This document shows positions 1-8,235 of a stretch of 64,000 nucleotides of DNA, in pieces. The position numbers and the translations under genes were made by a program. The stretch covers positions 1 to 64,000 of the IMG/VR virus record IMGVR_UViG_3300021375_000014. One strand, given 5' to 3'. The notes below the pieces were generated by a model, which had not been told where the DNA came from, searched no databases, and was given only the letters and a program-made list of their open reading frames with translations. The stretch is from a virus. The number at the start of each line of letters is the position of its first letter. The first letter of the stretch is position 1.

Positions 1-234
1 GTAGCAGCAGAAGAGGCAGCAGCGGCAGAAGCCGCGCGTGTAGCAGCAGAAGAGGCAGCAGCGGCAGAAGCCGCGCGTGTAGCAGCAGAAGAGGCAGCAG
101 CGGCAGAAGCCGCGCGTGTAGCAGCAGAAGAGGCAGCAGCGGCAGAAGCCGCGCGTGTAGCAGCAGCAGAGGCAGCAGCGGCAGAAGCCGCGCGTGTAGC
201 AGCAGCAGAGGCAGCAGCGGCAGAAGCCGCGCGT
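1..234. repeat. Six tandem 39-bp repeats, in frame
   Basis: Six consecutive 39-bp units begin at 1, 40, 79, 118, 157 and 196. The first four are identical; the last two differ from them by one base (GAA to GCA in the fourth codon). Each unit encodes 13 residues, VAAEEAAAAEAAR, so the array adds an Ala/Glu-rich, helix-forming stretch to the surrounding protein. A degenerate part-copy follows to about 252. The array is GC-rich in an otherwise AT-rich genome and runs off the left edge, so its true copy number is unknown. Confidence 0.95.
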
Positions 235-1371
235 GTAGTAGCAGAAGAGGCGGTGGTGGAAGAGGAAGTGATACAAGTTTCTCCTGTTATTAGAACTTTT
301 CGTGTATTACTTATGGCTGCGCCAGTTGTAACAAGTACTTCTGATGAAACTATTTCATCAACAACAGAAACACAAAGTACAACTTTGCCAGTATTAACAT
401 CAAATGTTGTAAAACATGATTCTACAGTTGATAACAACTTACAAACTATCTCTAAAGAAACCTTCACACTGATAACAACACCAATGGATATCATAACAGA
501 AACATTTGTTCGTACTACAGAAACATATGATAATGGTTCAGAGGTAGTAACTGATGGAGATACAACTACCACAACAATCGTGCGAAATGATACTGTCAAA
601 ACATCTAGTAATATTGAATCAGTTATTGGTAGAGTTGATCAGACAGAACAATTGTTAGGAATTGATATGCATAGAAATATGGATATTGAGCAGGGCATCA
701 CAGTTACTAAATCAGAACACAAAATGAATAATGGCTATAGCGCAAAATCAATCGTGAATAGTATTGGAATTGAAGATATCTCAAGTACCGATAATATTGT
801 TACAGGCATAGAATATAATGAAGTCAATACAACTATGATCGGCAGTGATAGTAATGGCAGTATTAGTTCAGACGCAGTAAGATTTGATATTGGTAAAACA
901 TTAAATGACAATGATACAAAATTAACCGCATCATTTAATCATACCACATCTGATATTTCATATTCTAGAGTGGTTGGTGATTATTCAGCCGCTGGTGAAA
1001 CTACATCAACCGATAATTATATTAGTCTTATGTTAGAAAAAGAAACCGGCAATTTTCGTCCATTCGTTGGTTACACAATTGGACAACGAGAAACACAAGG
1101 CTATACTGAAACTGGTAGTGCATTGGCGGTTCTAGATTATGCAACTGAGAAAGATACATATAATTATCCAACAATTGGTCTCAATGTTGAGTATGATGTA
1201 TTTACCGTAAGTGTTCGTCGGGATTTTGATGAATACAATACTACTAGTATTGATTTTGATATTACTAAAAATATCAATGAAAACGCAGAGTTGCTATTAG
1301 GATTTAATCGCAATATATCAACATATGATACTAGTGATTCCGTAACCGCAGGATTATCTTGGACTTTCTAA
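1..1371 (+). CDS. Repeat-bearing protein with beta-barrel-like C-terminus (5' end outside window)
   Basis: The frame is open from base 1, so the gene starts upstream; a GTG at 253 is only an internal codon. Order: Ala/Glu-rich 13-residue repeats (helical, TolA-like in composition), a short hydrophobic stretch (TFRVLLMAAPVV), a Thr/Ser-rich linker, then about 200 residues of alternating polar/hydrophobic strands ending SVTAGLSWTF. A terminal aromatic after amphipathic strands is the signature of outer-membrane beta-barrels such as autotransporter translocators. A phage-made surface or adhesin-like protein is an inference; a fibrous virion protein is the main alternative. A stem and a promoter follow directly. 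Confidence 0.7.
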   Translation, partial: VAAEEAAAAEAARVAAEEAAAAEAARVAAEEAAAAEAARVAAEEAAAAEAARVAAAEAAAAEAARVAAAEAAAAEAARVVAEEAVVEEEVIQVSPVIRTFRVLLMAAPVVTSTSDETISSTTETQSTTLPVLTSNVVKHDSTVDNNLQTISKETFTLITTPMDIITETFVRTTETYDNGSEVVTDGDTTTTTIVRNDTVKTSSNIESVIGRVDQTEQLLGIDMHRNMDIEQGITVTKSEHKMNNGYSAKSIVNSIGIEDISSTDNIVTGIEYNEVNTTMIGSDSNGSISSDAVRFDIGKTLNDNDTKLTASFNHTTSDISYSRVVGDYSAAGETTSTDNYISLMLEKETGNFRPFVGYTIGQRETQGYTETGSALAVLDYATEKDTYNYPTIGLNVEYDVFTVSVRRDFDEYNTTSIDFDITKNINENAELLLGFNRNISTYDTSDSVTAGLSWTF

Positions 1372-1385
1372 GATTAGAAAAACAA

Positions 1386-1413
1386 AAAGTTGTCGATTTA
1401 TATTGACAACTTT
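1386..1413 (+). terminator. Candidate terminator hairpin
   Basis: A perfect 9-bp inverted repeat, AAAGTTGTC (1386-1394) and GACAACTTT (1405-1413) with a 10-base loop, lies 15 bases after the stop codon of the repeat-bearing gene. It is A/T-rich and has only a short T tract, so termination may be weak. Its right arm contains the -35 box of the next promoter. Confidence 0.5.
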
Positions 1414-1431
1414 ACTTATTTATGATAGTAT
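1403..1431 (+). promoter_or_regulatory. Sigma70-like promoter for the clamp gene
   Basis: TTGACA (1403-1408), a 17-base spacer, then TAGTAT (1426-1431), 24 bases before the clamp start codon. The -35 box sits in the right arm of the preceding hairpin. A TATAAT at 1437-1442 lacks a good -35 at the right distance but could be an alternative. Confidence 0.5.
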
Positions 1432-1455
1432 TAACATATAATATAGGAGAACGCA

Positions 1456-2211
1456 ATGCGTGACATTTTAAAAGATATTGTGAAACACACACATTCACTT
1501 GGAATTATTCAAGCAGTAAAAGTGACAACAGACGATAATAGTACAGTACTAGATGCAATGGACGATGACCGCACCGTTGTGCTACGTGCCAAGATGCATG
1601 AACGTGTACCAGAATTTTCAGGTAAATTTGGTATGGGTCGTTTGGGAGTTCTAAATGGTTATCTATCTTATGAAAATCAAAATGAAAATGGGGATCGTAT
1701 TGGTGCTGATATCACAGTGGGCACCACAGAACGAAATGGAGAAGTTGTCCCATCTGAACTAGGATTCTCAATGAAAGGGGTATTTGACTCAACTTATCGT
1801 GTTATTATAAGTGAATTAGTTGATGCCCAAATCAAAACAGCAAACTTCAAAGGTGCAAAATGGGATGTTGAGGTGATGCCATCATCCAAAGCAGTTAAAG
1901 ATTTGCAAACATTTGCAGGTATTCTCAGTTCATATGATCCCCTATTTACAGTAAAAACTGAAGGCAATGACTTGATGTTTCATATAGGTGATGCATCAAC
2001 CGATAAATTAAGTTTGAAATTTGCATCGAATGTAGAAGGAACACTTAGCACAGGTTGGAGTTTTCCACTCTCAACAGTTCTAACAATTTTAAAACTCGGT
2101 GATACTTCATCTATGAGTATTAAAATTTCAGATCAAGGAGCAATGGCAATTCATGTAGATTCTGGTATGGGATTATATGAATATATCTTACCAGCAAAAT
2201 CAGGCAATTAA
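1456..2211 (+). CDS. Probable DNA polymerase sliding clamp (T4 gp45-like)
   Basis: 251 residues, close to T4 gp45 (228). In T4-type phages the clamp is a trimeric ring that tethers the polymerase to DNA and also activates late transcription. The layout fits: an N-terminal domain with an LGVLNGYLSY segment resembling the LNGFLGIL strand of gp45, a central stretch around SSKAVKDLQTFAGIL that parallels the second-domain helix, and a C-terminal strand-rich stretch ending YEYILPA. A good ribosome site (AGGAG, 8 bases upstream) supports the ATG. The assignment is by pattern; overall identity to gp45 is low. Confidence 0.65.
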   Translation: MRDILKDIVKHTHSLGIIQAVKVTTDDNSTVLDAMDDDRTVVLRAKMHERVPEFSGKFGMGRLGVLNGYLSYENQNENGDRIGADITVGTTERNGEVVPSELGFSMKGVFDSTYRVIISELVDAQIKTANFKGAKWDVEVMPSSKAVKDLQTFAGILSSYDPLFTVKTEGNDLMFHIGDASTDKLSLKFASNVEGTLSTGWSFPLSTVLTILKLGDTSSMSIKISDQGAMAIHVDSGMGLYEYILPAKSGN

Positions 2212-2245
2212 TAAAAATGTGTTTATAGCGAGAACTGTGGAGACA

Positions 2246-2280
2246 CGTATACAGAAGTACCTATTGTATTTCTGTATACG
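2246..2280. other. 11-bp perfect inverted repeat between clamp and next gene
   Basis: CGTATACAGAA (2246-2256) pairs exactly with TTCTGTATACG (2270-2280) across a 13-base loop; weaker complementarity extends outwards. No T run follows, so it is not a standard intrinsic terminator. An RNA processing or stability element, or a protein binding site, is possible. Confidence 0.6.
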
Positions 2281-2351
2281 TTCACTTATAACTTTTGCTG
2301 CTAAATCTTTAAACTAAATAAAAATAGTGAAAATAAATACAGGATCTAAAA

Positions 2352-2840
2352 ATGTCATTTTCGAAACCAACACTAAACAAAATATTTACGGCAAACTCTT
2401 CGGTCATTTCAACAATAATGACAAACTTCAAGTCACTTTTAGATTCTCACCAAAGTTATCCACTCAAATCGAGTCTTGTGATGATGCTATTAAGCTTAAT
2501 ATTGTTTATAAGTATAACATTTTGGATGCTAGTAACGTTTGTCTCAAGTTTTTTATTGTTGATAGAAGCGATATTTATGAAGTCACTAGGAATGTTCAGT
2601 CATACAGGAATACCAGGATGGAATATTCATTATACATTAAGTCGATGGTTGAACGTGATGAATGATATTCCTGCTACATACAAGAAGTGGCGGAAATCTG
2701 AATTGACCGAGGATAGTGATTTACATCCAGACTTCACATCTCATTATTCGGAAATGCCCGGAGGACTTGATGAAGTTTCAAAATACAATCGTGGAATTGT
2801 AACAGAAGAACAATTTGAAAATATTAGGAAAAAAGTATGA
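2352..2840 (+). CDS. Small membrane protein, unknown function
   Basis: 162 residues. A long hydrophobic region at about residues 40-80 (LVMMLLSLILFISITFW, then a second run through LVTFVSSFLLLIEAIF) predicts two membrane segments, followed by a soluble tail of about 80 charged residues. AGGAT lies 8 bases before the ATG. The stop overlaps the next start (ATGA), so the three genes from here to 3494 are probably co-translated. No family recognised. Confidence 0.7.
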   Translation: MSFSKPTLNKIFTANSSVISTIMTNFKSLLDSHQSYPLKSSLVMMLLSLILFISITFWMLVTFVSSFLLLIEAIFMKSLGMFSHTGIPGWNIHYTLSRWLNVMNDIPATYKKWRKSELTEDSDLHPDFTSHYSEMPGGLDEVSKYNRGIVTEEQFENIRKKV

Positions 2841-3019
2841 AAGATCCAAATGTAGAAGAAATGGTTAAGGAACTAAGAACACTAATGAAAAATCTTAATA
2901 AATTAAATGTAAAATTGTACAGAGAAGATATTTCATATAGGTTAATTGATGGATATGATGAAAATACAAGATCCAAACATATTGAAATACATCATCTTCA
3001 ACAAACAGTGGAGTATTAA
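2837..3019 (+). CDS. 60-residue helical protein, unknown
   Basis: Starts at the ATGA overlapping the stop of the membrane protein before it. Composed of charged helices (MVKELRTLMKNLNKLNVKLY), likely a short coiled coil. Conserved placement suggests a partner of the adjacent membrane protein, but this is inference. No family recognised. Confidence 0.6.
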   Translation: MKDPNVEEMVKELRTLMKNLNKLNVKLYREDISYRLIDGYDENTRSKHIEIHHLQQTVEY

Positions 3020-3023
3020 TATT

Positions 3024-3494
3024 ATGGGCAAAGTTAAAGACTGGTTCATAACAATGCTTATGGACGCAAAAAGTAAAGAAAAATATATCATTGAAAAATT
3101 ATCAGATGATGATATTAAAACAAAAAAACTTTTAGATTATGATCTAAAACATTCTAACATCACACAAGATGAATTTGATAAACAAACAGCAACACTAGAT
3201 GGTGAGCCGTATATTCGTGTTGTTAACTTAGAAATGGATCCATCATCACCAAGTGCGGGGTATTTTGAACTAGATTTTAATGAACACTTTGTTGAATTTC
3301 TTGCCAATAGCGGATATGAAGGTGTAGAACCAGATGAAATTGTAGATAATTGGTTTAACGATTTATGTCAAAATATTGTAATGGAAGGCCTTGAAGATAA
3401 TGAAGGCATTACAAAAAGCGTTGATTCTACTAGCAAAGAAGGCTTAATTATTCAGAGATTAAAAACTGATAATGATAATGCAGAATACTCTTGA
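3024..3494 (+). CDS. Acidic hypothetical protein
   Basis: 156 residues from the ATG at 3024 (MGKVKDWF), which follows a GTGGAG ribosome site. An upstream in-frame ATG at 2946 would bury the start inside the previous gene and lacks such a site, so it is rejected. Acidic, Asp/Glu-rich, with no membrane segment and no motif I recognise. Its stop codon overlaps the -35 box of the next promoter. Confidence 0.65.
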   Translation: MGKVKDWFITMLMDAKSKEKYIIEKLSDDDIKTKKLLDYDLKHSNITQDEFDKQTATLDGEPYIRVVNLEMDPSSPSAGYFELDFNEHFVEFLANSGYEGVEPDEIVDNWFNDLCQNIVMEGLEDNEGITKSVDSTSKEGLIIQRLKTDNDNAEYS

Positions 3495-3519
3495 CATTAG
3501 TATTTAAATCATCTATGAT
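3491..3519 (+). promoter_or_regulatory. Sigma70-like promoter for exonuclease operon
   Basis: TTGACA at 3491-3496, a 17-base spacer, TATGAT at 3514-3519, 29 bases before the exonuclease ATG. The TGA stop of the upstream gene lies inside the -35 box. It probably drives the overlapping chain of genes from 3549 onwards. Confidence 0.65.
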
Positions 3520-3548
3520 AGAAACATAATTTAAAAACAGAGGTAATA

Positions 3549-4550
3549 ATGGCTACTTTCATTCTTGTTGACAGTCTTAATATGTATCATCGTGCCAAAC
3601 ACGTGACGCATCGTGGTGCAGATATAGATACTAAAATTGGCATGTCATTTCACATTATGATGTCGAGTGTAAAGATGTGTTATAATATGTTTAACGCAGA
3701 TCATGCAGTATTTTGCTTAGAGGGACGTAGTTGGCGTAAAGACTTTTATACACCATATAAAGCACAACGTAGAGCCGCACAAATGGCAAAAAGTGAACGT
3801 GAACAAGAAGAAGATGCTATTATGTTCGGAGCATATGATAGTATGATAAAGTTCTTAGATGAACGAACCAATTGTACACTATTACAAAATCCAGAAGCAG
3901 AAGCAGATGATATGATTGCGCTGTTTATCGAATCACATCCAAACGACCATCATGTTATTATCAGTAGTGATAGCGATTATCAACAATTAATATGTGATAA
4001 TGTAACCATATATGATGGAGTACAAAATCGTATCATTACGCCCGATGGGTTTTTTAAGGATGATAAAAAACGTACTCCTATTAAAGATAAGAAGACTAAA
4101 GAAGTAATGTCGCCACCAGATCCCGAATGGTTACTATTTGAAAAATGTATACGCGGCGATACAAGTGATAATATCTTTAGTGCATATCCTGGATGTCGTA
4201 AGAAAGGCACAAAGAATAAAGTTGGCATGATTGAAGCATTTGAAGATCGTAATACAGGTGGTTTTAATTGGAATAACTTTATGTTACAACGTTGGACAGA
4301 CCATAACGGTGAAGAACATACCGTACGTGATATGTATGAACGTAATAAGAAACTTATTGATCTTACTGCACAGCCACACGATCTTAAAGTAAAATTTATT
4401 GAAACTATTGCCGAGCGCAGTATTCCCAAGAATAAATCAGGGGTTGGCGTAAACTTTCTTCGTTGGTGTGGCGAATGGGATTTACAGAATTTAGCAAAAA
4501 CACCAGATGAAATGGCTGCTATATTAAACAAAGGCTATCCATATGCTTAA
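3549..4550 (+). CDS. 5'-3' exonuclease / flap endonuclease (T4 RNase H type)
   Basis: 333 residues, close to T4 RNase H (305). Members remove RNA primers and 5' flaps in lagging-strand synthesis using two metal ions bound by acidic residues. Visible motifs: N-terminal VDSLNMYHR (Asp8), the arch-region WRKDFYTPYKAQRR, EAEADDMIALF (about 116-126), ISSDSDYQQL (about 138-147) and the helix-hairpin-helix-like RGDTSDNI near 200. All metal-ligand motifs appear intact. AGAGGT precedes the ATG. Overlaps the next gene by 8 bases. Confidence 0.88.
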   Translation: MATFILVDSLNMYHRAKHVTHRGADIDTKIGMSFHIMMSSVKMCYNMFNADHAVFCLEGRSWRKDFYTPYKAQRRAAQMAKSEREQEEDAIMFGAYDSMIKFLDERTNCTLLQNPEAEADDMIALFIESHPNDHHVIISSDSDYQQLICDNVTIYDGVQNRIITPDGFFKDDKKRTPIKDKKTKEVMSPPDPEWLLFEKCIRGDTSDNIFSAYPGCRKKGTKNKVGMIEAFEDRNTGGFNWNNFMLQRWTDHNGEEHTVRDMYERNKKLIDLTAQPHDLKVKFIETIAERSIPKNKSGVGVNFLRWCGEWDLQNLAKTPDEMAAILNKGYPYA

Positions 4551-5250
4551 ATACGTCTTTGATGTGGACGGTACATTGACTCCAAGTAGACAAGTAATTA
4601 ATAAAAAGTTTGCTGTTTGGTTTAAAAAATTCTGTCAATCAAATGACGTTTATCTTGTCACAGGAAGTGATCGTCCAAAAACTCTTGAACAAATAGGTAA
4701 TACAATTTACAACTGCTGTAATCGTGTTTATAATTGTAGCGGCAACGATGTTTGGCAAAGTGAAAAACATATTTGTACAAACGAATGGGCACTTCCAGAA
4801 GATGCACATGACTGGTTAAGTGATCAATTAGCCGAGAGTGATTTTAGTATACGCACAGGTAATCATATCGAAGAACGCCCAGGTATGGTAAACTTTAGTA
4901 TTGTAGGACGTAACGCAAACCAAGAACAACGGCAAGCATGGTTAGCCTATGAGGCTTGGAATGATGATAGACGTAAAATTGCAGATGCGTTTAATATTAT
5001 GTTTCCTGATTTACAAGCAACGGTAGGTGGAGAAACTGGTATTGATATCGGTCCTACTGGATCTGATAAAAGCCAAATACTCAAAGACTTTAATAAGAAC
5101 GATTCAATTATATTCTTTGGCGATGGCATTTTTGATGGTGGAAATGATTTCACACTAGCACAAGCAATTAAGAAAAAAGGTATAGGTAGAGCCCATAAAG
5201 TATCTGGTTGGGAAGAAACTTACAAAATATTAATAGATGTATACAGTTGA
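4543..5250 (+). CDS. HAD-family phosphatase, eukaryotic-type phosphomannomutase-like
   Basis: 235 residues. HAD motif I is FDVDGTLTPSR (nucleophile Asp7, acid Asp9). IEERPGMVNFSIVGRNANQEQR and GGETGIDIGPTGSDKSQIL match the substrate-binding cap and core strands of PMM-type enzymes, and FFGDGIFDGGNDF is the Mg-binding HAD motif IV. PMM interconverts mannose-6-P and mannose-1-P, the precursor of GDP-sugars; a plain sugar-phosphate phosphatase is the alternative. It fits the glycosyltransferase-like genes on the other strand. Overlaps both neighbours, so it is translated with the exonuclease. Confidence 0.8.
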   Translation: MLKYVFDVDGTLTPSRQVINKKFAVWFKKFCQSNDVYLVTGSDRPKTLEQIGNTIYNCCNRVYNCSGNDVWQSEKHICTNEWALPEDAHDWLSDQLAESDFSIRTGNHIEERPGMVNFSIVGRNANQEQRQAWLAYEAWNDDRRKIADAFNIMFPDLQATVGGETGIDIGPTGSDKSQILKDFNKNDSIIFFGDGIFDGGNDFTLAQAIKKKGIGRAHKVSGWEETYKILIDVYS

Positions 5251-5740
5251 AATAATTAAAGACAAGTTTTGGATCGTTGAAGATGCAGGAATAAAACTTG
5301 GCACTATTCGTAGAACCAAGTCTTATGACTTTGAAGTAATCATTCGAGATGATGGCTTTGAAATACTTAGCCTTGATGCTCTAACTTCGAAGTTCGGAAG
5401 TAAAATTCTTGAATCTCGACAAGTTAAAAAAATTGAAAGTGTAGGCAAAGATAGTGGATATTCAATTGATGAAGCGGAAGGTTATCCTTGTAAGCATATT
5501 GCATACAACGTTGAAGTGATAGAATTAAAAGGCAAAAAAATTCCAACATATACCAAGAGTATCACAAGCAAAGTAAGATATGCTGCAGGATACTATGGTG
5601 TACGATTTCCTAGTGACTGGAGATGGTTTTATGGTGGCAAACTTGATACATTAAATTCTTGTAACTTTATAGGTCCATATAAAACAAAATCTGAAATGCA
5701 GGTAGAGACACTCATGGCAAATAAACGGGAAGCAGTATAA
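5237..5740 (+). CDS. Hypothetical protein
   Basis: 167 residues starting inside the 3' end of the HAD gene (14-base overlap). Beta-rich, with basic patches; no membrane segment and no catalytic motif recognised. Strand-specific overlap and position in the exonuclease operon support it being real. Confidence 0.65.
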   Translation: MYTVEIIKDKFWIVEDAGIKLGTIRRTKSYDFEVIIRDDGFEILSLDALTSKFGSKILESRQVKKIESVGKDSGYSIDEAEGYPCKHIAYNVEVIELKGKKIPTYTKSITSKVRYAAGYYGVRFPSDWRWFYGGKLDTLNSCNFIGPYKTKSEMQVETLMANKREAV

Positions 5741-5742
5741 AT

Positions 5743-5931
5743 ATGTCGTATACACAAATAAAAAGTTTTCTTATTTCGATTAATAAATCCGCAATTAGAA
5801 AAGATCCATATGTTCGTATAAGTATGGAAGATGCAGTTAAATTACAAACAGAATTATCTCTACTTCTTATGGAATTAAAAGATACAAACACAGAACCAAA
5901 AACAGTCACATTTGACGGAGGAAAATTTTAA
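5743..5931 (+). CDS. 62-residue hypothetical protein
   Basis: Starts 3 bases after the previous stop and ends on the A of the next ATG. Basic N-terminal half and a predicted helical middle (ISMEDAVKLQTELSLLLMELK). No family recognised. The tight packing is the main evidence that it is expressed. Confidence 0.55.
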   Translation: MSYTQIKSFLISINKSAIRKDPYVRISMEDAVKLQTELSLLLMELKDTNTEPKTVTFDGGKF

Positions 5932-6239
5932 TGCCAGATTTTAACGCAGTTATGATTATAGGACACTTTGTAGTTTCTATATTTCAAATTCCACTGGGAC
6001 AACCACTATATCAATTTATGCCATTTCCAAGTATGGATAAATGCCAAGAATATGTACAATATGTAGTAACACCACCCGCAGGTTTCACTATGGATATAGA
6101 ATACAAAATGTATAAGACCGGACAATGTGTTACAAGAGAAGAATTCCAAAGACAAATGGAATTGTATAATAAACAAAATGCAGCACCATCAACTCCAGAA
6201 TTACCAGAAGACAATAACGATGGATGGGAATTAAGATAA
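5931..6239 (+). CDS. 102-residue hypothetical protein with hydrophobic N-terminus
   Basis: Strong ribosome site (GGAGG, 9 bases upstream). Residues 6-20 (AVMIIGHFVVSIFQI) are hydrophobic and may be a signal anchor. Two cysteines (C28 and C46) could form a disulfide if it is exported. The C-terminus is acidic and Pro-rich. Function unknown. Confidence 0.6.
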   Translation: MPDFNAVMIIGHFVVSIFQIPLGQPLYQFMPFPSMDKCQEYVQYVVTPPAGFTMDIEYKMYKTGQCVTREEFQRQMELYNKQNAAPSTPELPEDNNDGWELR

Positions 6240-6242
6240 ATA
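6235..6242 (+). promoter_or_regulatory. Candidate T4-type late promoter
   Basis: GATAAATA 29 bases before the ATG at 6272. T4 late promoters consist of a TATAAATA -10 element without a -35 box. Spacing to the start codon matches the other GATAAATA sites in this window. It overlaps the stop codon of the preceding gene. Confidence 0.4.
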
Positions 6243-6271
6243 TACTATAATACCAATAAGGAATATAGTTT

Positions 6272-7144
6272 ATGAAATATCTAAGTAAAGCACGTGAAGT
6301 CGTAATTTTAACAATAAAATCAACTTGGATTTATAAACAATTAAGAAAACTTATTGTAAAACCTGTATATTTATTTCTAATTTTAGCAGTTATAATAATG
6401 GGTGGAATACATGTAAAAAATTATGTAAATTTATATATAGCAGAATTTAAAAGATTAAATGATATATCTGTAAAGGCAGAAAATCTAAAAGCAGAACAAG
6501 AAAAGCATTTAGATTTTACTAAGATAGATGATTTCTTATACACATTAACTGGCAGTGTTGGCAGTGGCGATTGTGATCGTATTGTACCTGATATGCCGAT
6601 GGACTTTACTGTAATACTAGAAAGTCCTGGCGGTAATCTCGCAGAAGGATCGTGTATTGCAGCGCATTTCAAATTAAGAAATGTTGTAACAGTTGTACGT
6701 AACACACCAGTAATGAATGCAGACGGTAAAATTATATACTCTCCTGGTAAAATAGGAGATGAATTAGATATCGACCATCTAAAAAATAAAACAGTATGTG
6801 CAAGTGCATGTGGTCTTATATTTTTGGGTGGAGATAGAAGATATCTCATAGGTGATGTATGGTTCGGTATTCACGGACCTGGCACACCAGAACAATTTAT
6901 TAATATAATGCCTGCTAGACAAGCAGAATCAGGAGCATACCGCACTGCTAGTAATCTCTTAGGATTATTAGAAGAACTAGGTGTGGATGATCCAGAAGTT
7001 CGTAAATTGTTTATACAAATCCCAAATCAAACAATGTATTGGTTGAAACCCAATGACTTCCCGGCGAAGCCAGGACTTGTTTCATTAGCTACAAACTATG
7101 TAAATTTTTGGGGTTTAACTACCGCAACACTTAATCCAATATAA
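6272..7144 (+). CDS. Membrane-anchored ClpP-fold serine protease-like protein (COG3904-like)
   Basis: 290 residues. A basic N-terminus is followed by a membrane segment at about 32-48 (VYLFLILAVIIMGGIHV), then a coiled stretch and a ClpP/crotonase-fold domain. ESPGGNLAEG (about 117-126) is the oxyanion/SPGG loop, CASACGLIFLGG (176-187) holds the expected nucleophile Ser178, and FGIHGPG provides a possible His201. Several cysteines suggest a periplasmic, disulfide-containing domain. Such proteins are annotated as periplasmic proteases in bacteria. It directly precedes an SbmA-like transporter, so both may act at the inner membrane. Confidence 0.7.
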   Translation: MKYLSKAREVVILTIKSTWIYKQLRKLIVKPVYLFLILAVIIMGGIHVKNYVNLYIAEFKRLNDISVKAENLKAEQEKHLDFTKIDDFLYTLTGSVGSGDCDRIVPDMPMDFTVILESPGGNLAEGSCIAAHFKLRNVVTVVRNTPVMNADGKIIYSPGKIGDELDIDHLKNKTVCASACGLIFLGGDRRYLIGDVWFGIHGPGTPEQFINIMPARQAESGAYRTASNLLGLLEELGVDDPEVRKLFIQIPNQTMYWLKPNDFPAKPGLVSLATNYVNFWGLTTATLNPI

Positions 7145-7175
7145 GGATAAGGTTGTCTAATAGGAGGACTACAAA

Positions 7176-8213
7176 ATGCTAAAGAGTTTCTTTTGGACTC
7201 CATCCCAATTTTTATACGCCTGGCTAATGCTTGCTTGGCTATTATTCATTGGTTGGTATAACGTTCAAATTCTAGTTTATTATAACGCATGGAATCGTGA
7301 GTTTTATGATGCTATACAAACACTACAAGAGGCGAGATTTTGGGAACTATTCTGGAGTTTCAATCCAGTTAGACTATGGGAGTTTATCACGTTTCGTATG
7401 GACGAAACAACAACCGTTCCCAGTTTCTTAGAAATACTTCTTATCTATGTGCCAATGGCAACGTATGCTACGTGGCAAACACAACGATTTACATTCCGTT
7501 GGAGAGAAGCAAATACACACTACTATCTAAAGCGTTGGGAAAATTCAACAGCGAAAATCGAAGGTGGCTCACAACGTATTCAAGAGGATCTAATGATCTT
7601 TGGCAAAACACTGCAATCTCTATTCACTGGCTTTGTTAATAAGATTTTTATTCTTGCTGCGTTCTTACCAGTGTTATGGACATTAAGTGAAGGTCTTCCT
7701 GTTTGGAATGGTCAAATTATTCCTGGCTTTCTAGTCTGGGCTGCACTTATAATGAGTATCGGCGGAACACTATTATCATTCTTACTAGGTATTAAATTAC
7801 CTGGATTGGAGTATAAAAATCAAGTTGTGGAAGCAAAGTTTCGTAAAAAATTGGTACACAGCGAAGATGATTTTAAAGAACGTTTGTCAGAAGACTTGTT
7901 TCCAATGTTTGCATCAATTAAACGTAACTACTATAGACTATTCAATTACTATATGGGATTCGGCATATGGCAAACAGGATTTTCATTACTAGCGGGTAAT
8001 GTTGCTATTGTAATATTAGCTCCAAGTTACTTTGCACAGTTAATTACATTCGGTGTTCTCATCCAGGTTCTTAATGCATTTGGAAGAGTAGAAGGTGCAC
8101 TAACATTCTTCATCGATAGATGGACAACAATTGTTGATTTTCAATCTGTAATCAAGCGATTAAGAGAGTTTAATAAAGTACTTGATGAAGAAGATAATAA
8201 CGCTGTGACATAA
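7176..8213 (+). CDS. sbmA: SbmA/BacA-family peptide transporter
   Basis: 345 residues, slightly shorter than E. coli SbmA (406). SbmA/BacA are proton-driven inner-membrane dimers that import peptides such as microcins, bleomycin and Pro-rich antimicrobials. Highly recognisable segments: FRWREANTHYYLKRW, IEGGSQRIQEDLM (the SbmA IEGAAQRVQEDTM), FLPVLWTLSE, GIKLPGLEYKNQVVEAKFRKKLV with EDD, and FFIDRWTTIVDFQSVIKRLREF at the end. The N-terminal hydrophobic region is shortened. A strong AGGAGG ribosome site precedes it and a terminator follows. Unusual for a phage. Confidence 0.9.
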   Translation: MLKSFFWTPSQFLYAWLMLAWLLFIGWYNVQILVYYNAWNREFYDAIQTLQEARFWELFWSFNPVRLWEFITFRMDETTTVPSFLEILLIYVPMATYATWQTQRFTFRWREANTHYYLKRWENSTAKIEGGSQRIQEDLMIFGKTLQSLFTGFVNKIFILAAFLPVLWTLSEGLPVWNGQIIPGFLVWAALIMSIGGTLLSFLLGIKLPGLEYKNQVVEAKFRKKLVHSEDDFKERLSEDLFPMFASIKRNYYRLFNYYMGFGIWQTGFSLLAGNVAIVILAPSYFAQLITFGVLIQVLNAFGRVEGALTFFIDRWTTIVDFQSVIKRLREFNKVLDEEDNNAVT

Positions 8214-8235
8214 TAACAGTGCTACTATATCACAT

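Noticed and set aside
1-234. Tandem repeats as a CRISPR array
   Set aside because: Units are directly adjacent with no spacers, and they are in frame within a coding region.
2327-2665. 112-residue plus-strand frame
   Set aside because: It lies in another frame over the membrane-protein gene at 2352, which has a ribosome site and couples to the next gene.
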